Of a stretch of DNA of 64,000 nucleotides, positions 54,716 to 64,000 are shown one piece after another. The stretch's first letter is position 1, and each line of letters starts with the position of its first letter. A program made the translations under genes and the position numbers. A model generated the notes under the pieces. That model saw nothing but the letters and a program-made list of their open reading frames with translations, made no database searches and was not told the origin of the DNA. Source of the DNA: Onchidella celtica (lineage: Eukaryota > Mollusca > Gastropoda > Systellommatophora > Onchidiidae); NCBI GenBank assembly GCA_963931925.1, contig OZ007582.1:21513224-21577223 (forward strand), in the 5' to 3' direction.

Positions 54716-56850
54716 GTCCCTTGATAAAACAGAAGAGAATGTAGGCTGGATTCAGCTGTTGGGGACTAACCTATAAAAATACTGCTGCAATTACAGTACA
54801 CAGAGCCAAATGAGATCAGCTTATCGAAAGAACTTTAGGTGTGGAATATTTTAAGACAAGTGACAAGTTTGCAGGAAATAAGACGGGACAAAAAACTTAG
54901 GATTATGGAAATAATTGACATGCAAGAACATTGCCTTACTTTTTAATTTTTAATGTGAAGCGAAAGCAAGATAAAAAAAAAAAAGAAAAATGCTTGCGAA
55001 TAGAATTAATCATTCTTTTTTATTTGTTCACCACCCAGAAGTGTTCAGCATCAAACCAGGGCCGGATGTATAGTTGGCAAAGGGGGCAATTGACTCCCCC
55101 CCCCCCGCCCCCCCCCCCAGCAAATGAGGAGGGGGCTAACTCTAAATAAAAATAATGGTAAAATTAGTTTCTTTCTTCATTTTTTTTTTTTAATTATAAA
55201 GTTTGCAATAAAAGTACCAAGTCCACCACTGATGCTAAGGGAGAGTCAAACAAATATGTTGAACGTGACACATGAAGTACGAATACATGAATGATACTTC
55301 AAATTAACAACAAATTTAACCTTTCCGTGCTTGTATCACTTATCAGTTCAAATTTACATGACATTTGTAATAAACTGATTGTCATGTGTGAATTTGCTGA
55401 TGTGCGATGTATTTTAATTTCCGCCCCCCCCCCCCCCCCAAACCCACCCACCCGCCTCCTTTCCAAAGCCAAAGTCCGACCCTGCAGCCTAGAAAAAAAA
55501 ATTGCTGAACACCTGTGTGAAGTGGATGTGACCCAAACAGAATCTACTAAGGACCACTAATTTTCGTCTCTTAAACTTTCGCTGACGTCCATGAGCCCAC
55601 TGTCCAAGTTGATCTAGGACAAAGTGTAGCAAATTCAATTTATTGTTTGAAAAACTGCTGAAGTAGAGTTAGACCGCTCGTTTCCTCATGGGCACATATA
55701 TAATGCATTCACTTTCCTTTGAAGTTGGAAAACAAGCAATTAATATTTGTATAAAATACAGAAACGTTTCAACGTGAGAGACTGGCTGGTGTCCCTTGGG
55801 TTAATGGTTGTACTTTAGGAGGTAATCCAGAAAGTGTATACGCCCCAATAGGGAAGGGGAGGGGGATTTCCTTCCGCCTAGATGAAAAGCATAAATTATA
55901 ATGGAAGAAGGTCGATCCCTGCGCCATACTGAAAGCTTTGGTTCTTTTTACTCGCGACCCCCACCCCCAGCACCCTCCAAAATAAATAGGGCGACCCCCC
56001 TAGGTTGAAGACCTCTGGGTGAAGATCGATCTCTTCAACTTTCTGACCCATGACGCCAAACTGTCTAAACTAGTCACGGGGAACCGTTCATATAATAAGG
56101 GCCAGATCTAAATCACGTACGGAGAGCGAGCACCGGATACTCTCACAATAGCAAACTTTTAAAGCCCTTCTGAAATGACAAACTATTACTTTCATTCGTG
56201 ATTCAAAAATTCTAAAAGCCGATGTTTATTATAAATATTAATCCACAACATTCAGTGCTGCATCGAATAATCTTGGTTATAAACTCTTCAGCCGACAAAT
56301 AATCAAATAGCAACTTTCAAAAATCCATCTTAACTGGGCCAGTTGTGCTGAAATAGAATAGTTTTTTGCGTCTCCTGAAAAGTGGACAAAACCGAATACC
56401 AGAGTTTAAGGGAAAGGTGACGATTTGGATATCGATTTTTAAAGAGGAATTTCTTGTTTTTAGTTTTTCCGAAGGCTGGTTGCTGGAAAAAGAGGAAGGG
56501 GGTGGTGCTTTTTTGTGCATTATATTTAATTTGCCCATGTCTGATCTAAGCAAAGGTCGCCAAACATTTTTGCAGGAAACTGTAAAGTTTCAATGCAGTT
56601 GGGAGACACACTAGCACTGTTAAGTTTTGTAGTGGTTACAGCAGTATGTCATACTGGACACACGTTCTATTGATGTCTCTTTGTCTACAGGTGTGAAATG
56701 CACTTTGGGGACGGATGGGGGCGGGGGGGGGGGGGGAGTCACGATTTTGAGAGCACCTACAGCCCCTGGTAGTGGTAGAGACAAAAAGGTGGGAAGTGGG
56801 TTTACTGTTTATTGAGTCAAGTGAGACCCGCCATCAAAAATTGAAGACAG
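54716..56850. other. Spacer with C-runs, no gene seen
   Basis: C-runs at 55095-55120 and 55420-55440, G-run at 56717-56738. Frames in 56300-56620 have no known domain. Confidence 0.45.
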
Positions 56851-56998
56851 AATAATAATAATAATAGTTCGTCCATCAGGTATGATGATGACCTTAACAA
56901 CACCAGAGGAATAAAGAACAGAAATTGTTGAGAATTTCAACACATGGACAATAAAGAGAACTAAAGGACACAGAGGACAGAATGGAAAGACTGTTCTT

Positions 56999-57120
56999 TC
57001 ATGACTTATGGCTTCTCATGTGACTGATAAGTCCTATTTTTGCCCTGCAGACCCTTCCGCATAAATGACAAGAGTGCTCCGTTGGTTCAGTACCACTGGG
57101 CCTTTTCTTGCGCCGTTCTG
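56999..57120 (-). pseudogene. Frameshifted C-terminal C2H2 zinc finger of the LINE
   Basis: In the frame next to the main one, the minus strand reads KRPSGTEPTEHSCHLC, then GRVCRAKIGLISHMRSHK and a TGA stop at 56999. The finger CxxC...H-x3-4-H follows naturally on the RT C-terminus. The switch lies in a run of eight A's at about 57123-57130; with seven A's the finger would be in frame. Confidence 0.8.
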
Positions 57121-60100
57121 TTTTTTTTGATAGCCTGCTGGACTCTGTCAGCTTCCCATGCTTTGCTGCCTCTGGTAAGGGCCGCCCTCCAATTTGCACG
57201 ATCAAGCGAGAGCTTTTCCCACTCACTCACATCAATGGCAAAGGCCTTCAGCGATTGCTTGAGAGTGTCTTTGTAACGTCTCTTTGGGGCCCCAACATTC
57301 CTCGTTCCATTGGAGAGCTCAGAGAAGAAGATTTGCTTAGGGAGTCTGGAGTCGGGCATTCTGACAACATGTCCTGCCCAACGTAGCTGAATTTTTTTCA
57401 GGTGGCAGAAGATGCTCAATTCCTTGGCACGATTGAGGACCTCAGTGTCTGGAATTTTATCCTGCCATTTGATCCTTAGGATCTTTCTAAGGCAGGCCAG
57501 ATGAAAGTGATTTAGCTTTCTGGCATGCGATTGGTACACTGTCCAGGTTTCAGCCCCATAGAGTAGGGTGGGAAGGACCACAGCATTGTACACTTTCAGC
57601 TTTGTGTCTGTGCGAATGCCGGCAACATCCCACACTCTCTTTCGAAGCCTGCCAAATGCAGAGCTGGCTTTGCTGATTCTTGAGAGAATTTCAGTATCAA
57701 CACGAGCCGCGGAAGACAGTGTACTGCCAAGATAGGTGAAGTTCTCCGACACCTTCAGAAGACTGTCATGGACTTTGATATTTGGGGTCACAGGATACTT
57801 TTCGTCTGGAGTAGGCTGATGGAGCACTTCCGTCTTCTTTGTGCTTATAGTGAGGCCAAAGTTGTCACAGGCACTAGAGAACTTATCAACACAGTTTTGC
57901 ATGCTATCCTCATCGTGTGCCAGAAGTGCACAATCATCAGCAAATAGTAGGTCACAGACTTGAGTACTTTTGGTTTTGGTTTTTGCCTGAAGTCTCCTGA
58001 GGTTGAATAGACTGCCATCAGTTCGGTACTTGATGCTTACCCCTTGAGGAGGAGAGCTAAAGGCTTCTTGTAGCATTGCAGAGAACATGATGCTGAACAG
58101 AGTTGGGGCTAAGACACAGCCCTGTTTTACCCCATTTGTGACAGCAAAGGGCTCTGAAACACTGCCGTTGCTTTTGACTGCAGCTTGCATGCCATCATGA
58201 AACTGGCGCACTATTGTGATGAATTCGGGTGGACACCCAAACTTCGCCAAGATTTTCCAGAGGCCTTCACGACACACTGTGTCAAAAGCTTTTGTGAGGT
58301 CAACAAATGTGATATACAGCGCTTTATTTTGTTCCATGCATTTTTCCTGAATCTGTCTGGCAGCAAAAATCATATCCGCCGTTCCCCTCTCTTTACGAAA
58401 GCCACATTGGCTCTCGGGAAGCAAGTCATTTGACGAGAGGTGATCAAGAAGGCGATTCAGAAGCATTCTTGCCAATATTTTGCCAGCAATTGAAAGTAGA
58501 GAGATTCCCCGATGGTTGTCACAGACTTGGCTGTCCCCTTTGTTTTTGTACAGATGGATGATTGAAGCATCTTTGAAGTCCTGTGGCAGCTTCCCTGCTT
58601 TCAACATATGATTGAACAACTCGGTCAACCTTTCAATAAACTTTTCTCCACCGAAGGCATACACCTCAGCAGGAATTGAATCCACGCCTGGTGATTTGTT
58701 AAAGGACATCTGATTTGTGGCAGTCAGGGTCTCATTTGCTGTGAATGGCTTGGCAAGAGCTGCATTAATAGGAGTCTGAGGGAGGCGGTCAATGGACTCA
58801 GTATTTATATGTGATGGCCGATTTAGCACACCTCCGAAATGTTCTGCCCAACGCTGAATTATGGCATTCAATTCAACAATGCGTGTTGAACCATCTGTCG
58901 CAAGAAGTGGCGTAGTGCCAGAGCGGGATGGTCCAAACACAGCTCGGAGGCTCTCAAAGAACTTTCTAGTGTTGTTTGTGTCGGCATAGTTCTGAGTTTC
59001 TCTTACTCGCTCTTCAAGCCAGTCATTTTTCATTTTCCTCAGCTTCTTCTGGAGTACACCCTTACATGCACGCAGTGCATCAGCTTTTGCGGTGGAAGAG
59101 GGGTCACTGCAGTGAGCTTGGATGAGACTATTTTTTTCTTTGATGAGCACTTTGATTTCATTATCATTATCATTGAACCAGTCCTGGTGCTTGCAGACAG
59201 GAAAACCAACTGTGCTGCTGGCGCAAGAGTGTACAGTCGTATTTAGGTCAGTCCAGCTCTGTTCAATGTTCTCAGGGTCTAAAGTCACGCAATCCAATTT
59301 TGAGGAGAGTTCTGATGAGAGCTCGCTCTGTTTCTCCGCTGAGCAGAGTTTTGAAACATTTAGGCGTTTAGGTGGCGCTTTCCCTTGAGGGCGTCTATTG
59401 CGCCTCAATGTTAGTCTGAGCTTGCAAACAATGAGTCTGTGGTCAGTTCCACACTCGGTACCACACATCGCCTTTGTTACAAGGACATCCTTTTTGTCAG
59501 TCTTCCTCACAATGACATAGTCTATGAGATGCCAATGCTTTGAGCGGGGATGCATCCATGCCGTTCTGTTTCTCACGGGGAGACTAAAATTTGTGTTGGT
59601 AATGAACAGGCCAAATTCAGCGCACAAAGTAAGTAAGCGCAACCCATTGTTATTGCATGAACCAACTCCATGAGGGCCCAAAACATTTGGCCACGCTGAG
59701 ATTTCGGAGCCAACCCTAGCATTGAAGTTCCCCAAGAGCATCAGCTTATCAGCTGCCGGGACAGAGCATATGACAGATTCTAGATCAGAATAGAACTTGT
59801 CTTTGGCTTCATCTGGGTTTGTCATGGTGGGCGCATATGCGCTAATGAGGGTGGCTGACTGGCTTTTCCCAACTGGGATCCTGAGTGTCATTAGCCTGTC
59901 ATTTATTTCAATTGGCATGGACTGCAAGTTTCTGACAAGGTCATTTTTAATTGCAAACCCAACACCATGCTGTCTCGGTTCGACTGCACCTTTGCCTTTC
60001 CAGAAGAAGGTGTATCCACCACTGAGCTCTTTGAGTTGGCCACTATCAGGGAGTCTGGTCTCACTGACTGCCACTATGTCCAGGTTGTACCTGCTGAGCT

Positions 60101-60227
60101 CAATGGCAATAAGTGCAGTGCGTCTTTCCGGGTTGTTTGAGTTGTCCTGTAGTGTGCGTATATTCCAGGCTCCTAGCCTGAGTAAGTTGAATTTCTTTTT
60201 GTTTCGACCGCAAAAAGGGATCCCCAC
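57087..60227 (-). CDS. LINE endonuclease-reverse transcriptase
   Basis: 1046 residues. The N-terminal apurinic/apyrimidinic-like endonuclease (about 14-260) shows LGAWNIRTLQ, AVSETRLPDSG, LLGNFNARVG and CGTDHRLI. A linker is followed by reverse transcriptase (about 480-790) with NKSPGVDSIPAEVY, HRGISLLSIAGK, TFVDLTKAFDTV, GVKQGCVLAPTLF and the catalytic FADDCALL. The C-terminal part holds YGAETW and LRWAGHVVRM. The frame ends with AQEKAQWY at 57087 because of a one-base change in an A-run; the finger normally following is in the adjacent frame. This protein would nick target DNA and copy the LINE RNA in place. The last part may be lost in this copy, but endonuclease and RT are intact. Confidence 0.94.
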   Translation of the reverse strand: MGIPFCGRNKKKFNLLRLGAWNIRTLQDNSNNPERRTALIAIELSRYNLDIVAVSETRLPDSGQLKELSGGYTFFWKGKGAVEPRQHGVGFAIKNDLVRNLQSMPIEINDRLMTLRIPVGKSQSATLISAYAPTMTNPDEAKDKFYSDLESVICSVPAADKLMLLGNFNARVGSEISAWPNVLGPHGVGSCNNNGLRLLTLCAEFGLFITNTNFSLPVRNRTAWMHPRSKHWHLIDYVIVRKTDKKDVLVTKAMCGTECGTDHRLIVCKLRLTLRRNRRPQGKAPPKRLNVSKLCSAEKQSELSSELSSKLDCVTLDPENIEQSWTDLNTTVHSCASSTVGFPVCKHQDWFNDNDNEIKVLIKEKNSLIQAHCSDPSSTAKADALRACKGVLQKKLRKMKNDWLEERVRETQNYADTNNTRKFFESLRAVFGPSRSGTTPLLATDGSTRIVELNAIIQRWAEHFGGVLNRPSHINTESIDRLPQTPINAALAKPFTANETLTATNQMSFNKSPGVDSIPAEVYAFGGEKFIERLTELFNHMLKAGKLPQDFKDASIIHLYKNKGDSQVCDNHRGISLLSIAGKILARMLLNRLLDHLSSNDLLPESQCGFRKERGTADMIFAARQIQEKCMEQNKALYITFVDLTKAFDTVCREGLWKILAKFGCPPEFITIVRQFHDGMQAAVKSNGSVSEPFAVTNGVKQGCVLAPTLFSIMFSAMLQEAFSSPPQGVSIKYRTDGSLFNLRRLQAKTKTKSTQVCDLLFADDCALLAHDEDSMQNCVDKFSSACDNFGLTISTKKTEVLHQPTPDEKYPVTPNIKVHDSLLKVSENFTYLGSTLSSAARVDTEILSRISKASSAFGRLRKRVWDVAGIRTDTKLKVYNAVVLPTLLYGAETWTVYQSHARKLNHFHLACLRKILRIKWQDKIPDTEVLNRAKELSIFCHLKKIQLRWAGHVVRMPDSRLPKQIFFSELSNGTRNVGAPKRRYKDTLKQSLKAFAIDVSEWEKLSLDRANWRAALTRGSKAWEADRVQQAIKKNRTAQEKAQWY

Positions 60228-60990
60228 TGGTCGCGGTATACCAATCAGGGTGATGTGAAGTGGGCTTTCTTTAGGGCACCTTTTCTAGCCCCTTCCTCAG
60301 TTGAGGTGAGCAGTGATATCCTTAAATAAGGCTGCTCAGCTACTGTGGGTGCTGCCTCCCCACGCCTCCACTTCAATCGACGATGAAGCGACCATAGCCC
60401 ACAGCCACCAACGTGTAGGTCTGTGCTAACAGCTTCCAGTCTATCCAAACCTGCTGCCACCGCACTCGCCCATCGCCGTTGGAATTTTGAGAGGAAAGAA
60501 GACGAGACAAAGATGAAAGAAGACGAGGTGAGTGTTAAGACTGGCGCAAAGAATTTGTTTTTAGTGAGAAAGAGCTGCGCAAACATCAGACTCACTCTCT
60601 CGCCTGGACACAACTTATCCAAGTGGCAAGACAGGGTCAAGACGACTGGAAATGTATCCAGGTGCAGGAGGATGCCAGAGGGACAGTCATATTGCCTGAC
60701 CGGCTGCCTGTAGGCTACTCCACAGCCTCGCAGTCCCAACTGACTAGGGTGAAAGACCCAAACCAAAGAACACCAATGCTGGTGGATGCTCTGTGTCACG
60801 ATATCCAGGCCAGAGTGACGGTATATTGCCATCTGCCCTATCAATCAACCACTGGCCTGCTGCCGCCAGCTTCGAAGCTGCGTCCGGGAAGTTTGCTCAA
60901 TTCTTCGTCAGTGATTTAGGCAAACAAGCCTATGGCCACACCGCTACCGAGGGCCAATATGAAGGACTCAAATACTGAGGGTCACATTGT
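60228..60990 (-). other. Probable 5' region of the LINE
   Basis: A 199-codon minus-strand open stretch (60245-60844) lies directly upstream of the endonuclease frame. It has no recognised domain (no Gag-like knuckle). It may be an ORF1 remnant or simply 5' untranslated sequence. Confidence 0.45.
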
Positions 60991-61124
60991 GCCCTAGCAT
61001 GTGGCCGTTGGGTTAGATGAAACCTCCTCCGCCCTGGCCGTTTGCACCGACAGGTGCACGCCCACTGATACCATGCTAGCGTACCAGTTCATGAAACAGG
61101 TTGTACTGGATTACATGTTACCAG

Positions 61125-61510
61125 TAGCAGATTTTTCTGACCTGACACAAGAAGACAGAATAACAAACAAAGAAATATACGAGAAAACAAATCAGAAAGA
61201 GCTAATGAAGTTGATCAGGGAGAGAAGATTACGATGGTGTGGACATTTATGGCGGATGGACAGAAACAGAACCGCGAGAAACATAATAGAATGGAAACCA
61301 ACTGGAGGACACAGAGGCAGAGGAAGACCACGCCTGACCTGGCAAGCAAACGTTGAAAAGGATCTAAAGTCTCTCGGTAGCTCCCGGTACCAAGCAAAAT
61401 ATGATGCCCAGGACAGGACAGGTTGGCGAAGGATGGCCCGATGTGTCCGCAGTGGCACAGGATCAACTAAGCACTAAGTAAGTCATTATTATCATTATTT
61501 TTTTTTTTAA
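61125..61510 (+). pseudogene. 5'-truncated fragment of a second LINE (RT C-terminus)
   Basis: Plus-strand frame to a stop near 61477 reading RERRLRWCGHLWRMDRNR, HRGRGRPRLTWQANVEKD and DRTGWRRMARCV. This is the usual tail of an endonuclease-RT LINE protein (RLRW.GH..RM ... GRP..TW ... DR..WR). Only about 115 residues remain, as expected of 5'-truncated copies, and a T-rich CATTATTATCATTATT tail follows. It differs from the LINE at 57087-60227 (LRWAGHVVRMPDSR), so it is another family or subfamily, head to head with it. Confidence 0.8.
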
Positions 61511-61639
61511 TAAATCGAGGACTACATGGTGAACTATGATTGCAACTCTACTTTTTGTATCAACAATTTAAAATATTTGGCATGCTTGTAGCCATTGATA
61601 GCCCGCAGGTTGTTTTATAAGTTTGGGGTTGGATTCTGA

Positions 61640-61800
61640 AAACTAAGGGTTGAAGAACGGCACTGTGGGACAGCTTGATAAATGTCACAGTGCATTTTAA
61701 ACGTGTCAAAGCGTGTATATTTTGTTATACCTTTTCTTTATACTAAAAAATCTCCACTTTTTCAGGAAATGAAGCTAGAACCAAAAAGAACTATGGTCGA
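61640..61800. mobile_element. Family A element, degenerate copy
   Basis: Contains GACAGCTTGATAAATGTCAC, GCATTTTAAACGTGTCAAAG and AAAAAATCTCCACTTTTTCA, matching the right two thirds of the family A element at 31501-31916 (without its family B insert). Confidence 0.65.
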
Positions 61801-64000
61801 GATATGAATTTTGCCCAAATTACTAAACTGTATAATGAGTAGTTTGAAAGGGTTCTAGACCTCCCATCTGGCCTGGGTCTTGTACAGCAGCCTGGCAGGG
61901 GCCTGCATGTTAATCTTTTGTGGCTATCGTCCAGAGCTTGATAACCATTGTTCTTATGTTCCACTTGAATTGTTCTTAATTGGGTGGAACCACAATTTTA
62001 CAATTAAAAATATGAACGAAAACAGAATCGAAGAGTAACTATTCTATTGAACTTCCTATAAACTTTTCATGAACAGAATAAATAATCGATTATTATGATA
62101 TAATTTTTGAATTATCGAAGATAGCTGTTCATGTCTAATACTGAGTTGTGTGAGCTCCAATAGAGCATTTCAATATGGTGTGAGAAAAGAGAGGAGGGGC
62201 ATGTGGTGTGACGCCAGTTCGCATGATAGTGATTAACCTTTTTACCTTACGCCGCGCTGAAGCGGTTCATTCCCCGTGAATGGGCAGAAACTGCCAGAGA
62301 ACGTGTGAAGAACAAAATCAACAACCTAGTCATCAAGAAAATAATAATATGCGACATGGCAGACACGCCATTTTTGTCAGTTTTGACCATCCTGTACTCA
62401 CATGTTTGTGGAAAGAAATTTATACCCATCTTAAATGACAGTCACCATACCCTGTTTCATAAAATTTCTGGATCATCGAGGACCAACATTATAATACATA
62501 ATCAAAGCAAACAGAGATGGGTACAGAAGTTTGTTTTTGCCCGATGCAATTCGCCCTAACAAAACATAATAGCTGTATTTTATTAAGGCTCCATACAATC
62601 TTACTTCATGTAATAAGCTTACTATTTACAATGTAGTGATGATATGTTTATGTAATGATGTGTTAGATGTGATTTCCGTGTTTGTGCACTTAAAGGTTCA
62701 ATGAAAGTGAATTGCCCTCATGGGATAATAAAATAATCCTTATCTAATCTTATTCGTATGCGGGACAAAACGCTACAGCATTCCCTGCAGTTTACGTGCG
62801 ATTGTAGGTAGTTTTTTTTTTAAAAATCATAACTTTTGATAGACTGAAGCGTTTTCAACACAGCCTGTGTCAATGAAGAGAGCAGACTAAATTTTCTTCA
62901 ACATTAACAATAGGACTAGCAGAGGTAAAACTTTCAGCTTCACCACCTGATCCTATAAGGATATCAGAGATTGTCCTCTCCGTATGGAAAGGTAAAAGCT
63001 CAGGAAAACTCAGTCACAGGGAGAAGAACGGACAACAGCCGATAGCCACGGCGCGTAAATGTTAACTATTCAGTGATCCCAAGGTAATGTATTAAATTAT
63101 CATTGCAATTTTTTTAAGGGGCCAGTGTCGCAGAATAAAACCTGAAAAAAAAAATCGATTTTTAAGTTCACCAAAAATAATATCGAGTCAAGGAGCAACC
63201 ACTGGTCAACAAACTACTACTGTTTCATTATTTATTTTTTACAATAGTCCTTGGAATAAACAATTACGATGTGTCAAAAACGTTAAAGGTACTTCTGATT
63301 CTGAAGAAGAAAAAAATTGATTAGCTAAATTCAAAGAAAGGGCTGAGACAGTTGCCGGTGAAAGTGATCCGTGGCCTAATAATGATACTCGTTGCTGTTC
63401 CCTGTAACCCTTGCAATGTATTGTCATAAACTGGTGTACTTCACAATAGGACCGTCTTAACATCACTAGGGGCCAGGGGCAAAGCAATAGGCTCCACCTT
63501 CCCGTTTAAAAAACCAGTATATAATTGCATGCATATGGCACATGAAACCCTTAGTGCAACTGACCCAAATCCGGCCCTGGGTGCGACTATCCAAAAACGT
63601 TTATATACAATAAATATTTCTCATTACAATGAATGCTCCCTATTCTGCAGTTGCAAAATAATGGCCTTGTCAATACCGCTGGTTGTAAACCTGAGAATTG
63701 GAGACAAACTGGTCTGATCAACCAATTTTTTTAACAATGTGAAAATCGAAACTGTCCGGAATTTTATTCTCGATTAAAGATCGCGTAGGCCCATGAAGCT
63801 TCATCAAACTATTGGAGCAATTGCAGACCACATTTCCTTTTAGAAAAAAATTTCTTTGAACTTCGTGAAGAAACGTTATTATAATTAGTATTATTTCTAT
63901 TGATTTAATAGGAGTGCAGTATTTCAATATTTTTGTTTATATAACTAAAATGTATTCGAGGTGAATACACATTAAACAGGACTCTTTTTTTCCTTCATTT
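61801..64000. other. Right end of the window, no gene seen
   Basis: AT-rich unique sequence. Small frames at 62305-62559, 63239-63487 and 63529-63717 show no domain or splice context. Confidence 0.45.

Larger units (their letters stand above)
56851..60990 (-). mobile_element. Non-LTR retrotransposon (LINE), nearly complete
   Basis: On the minus strand: 5' region (about 60990-60228), one endonuclease-RT frame (60227-57087), a frameshifted C2H2 finger (to 56999), then about 150 bp of 3' non-coding DNA ending in an (ATT)n tail at about 56853-56866. The endonuclease is of the apurinic type used by most LINEs. I do not assign the clade without a tree. The 5' limit is uncertain. Confidence 0.85.

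Noticed and set aside
60245-60844. 199-codon frame as LINE ORF1
   Set aside because: No zinc knuckle, RRM or coiled coil visible; kept only as the probable 5' region of the LINE.

Overview
The window is nuclear DNA of an animal, most likely a marine gastropod mollusc. The reasons are intron-rich coding with small exons, no operons, very heavy simple-sequence and minisatellite load (ATGG, GATA, 27-, 35/36- and 51-bp arrays), tRNA-derived SINEs, several families of small inverted-repeat elements, a piggyBac transposon, two kinds of Ty3/gypsy element and LINEs. The species call is inference; no marker gene is present.

The main host gene runs right to left on the minus strand from about 39.5 kb to beyond the left edge. 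I assembled ten coding exons whose splice sites and reading phases agree across every junction: a 22-residue signal peptide (39452-39518), one complete sushi/CCP domain (15531-15716), a second CCP split over two exons (15079-15171, 13442-13594), an eight-cysteine WSC-type domain split over two exons (11033-11175, 10190-10325), a second WSC-like module lacking its last two cysteines (7885-8030, 6615-6705), a short two-cysteine exon (5697-5807) and the first half of a C-type lectin domain (1707-1880). That is 433 residues of a secreted or surface lectin-like protein; the rest of the lectin domain is not in the window.

Intron 1 of this gene is about 23.7 kb and contains two young LTR retrotransposons. 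One (21249-26485, minus) has identical 213-bp LTRs, a 5-bp target duplication and one intact 1328-residue Gag-Pol frame. The other (32209-39375, plus) has 1223-bp LTRs with about two differences, a 5-bp duplication, and a Gmr1-type pol order (integrase before reverse transcriptase) from which the integrase core and the first half of reverse transcriptase are missing. The same intron holds a decayed, partly duplicated coding block of unknown identity (27.4-29.9 kb) and several nested MITEs. Introns 2-9 hold most of the minisatellites; in two of them a CCAT array runs directly into the 3' splice site.

Right of exon 1 are a 27-bp minisatellite (40.2-41.3 kb), a TTAA-flanked piggyBac transposon with an intact 595-residue transposase (43131-46189, minus), SINEs and a 268-bp CTAT array (48-49.6 kb), palindromic repeats (51.7-54.3 kb), a nearly complete LINE on the minus strand (about 56851-60990) whose frame is broken in a run of eight A's, and a 5'-truncated fragment of a different LINE on the plus strand (61125-61510). 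I recognise no second host gene with confidence in 40-64 kb; two weak candidate exons are listed.
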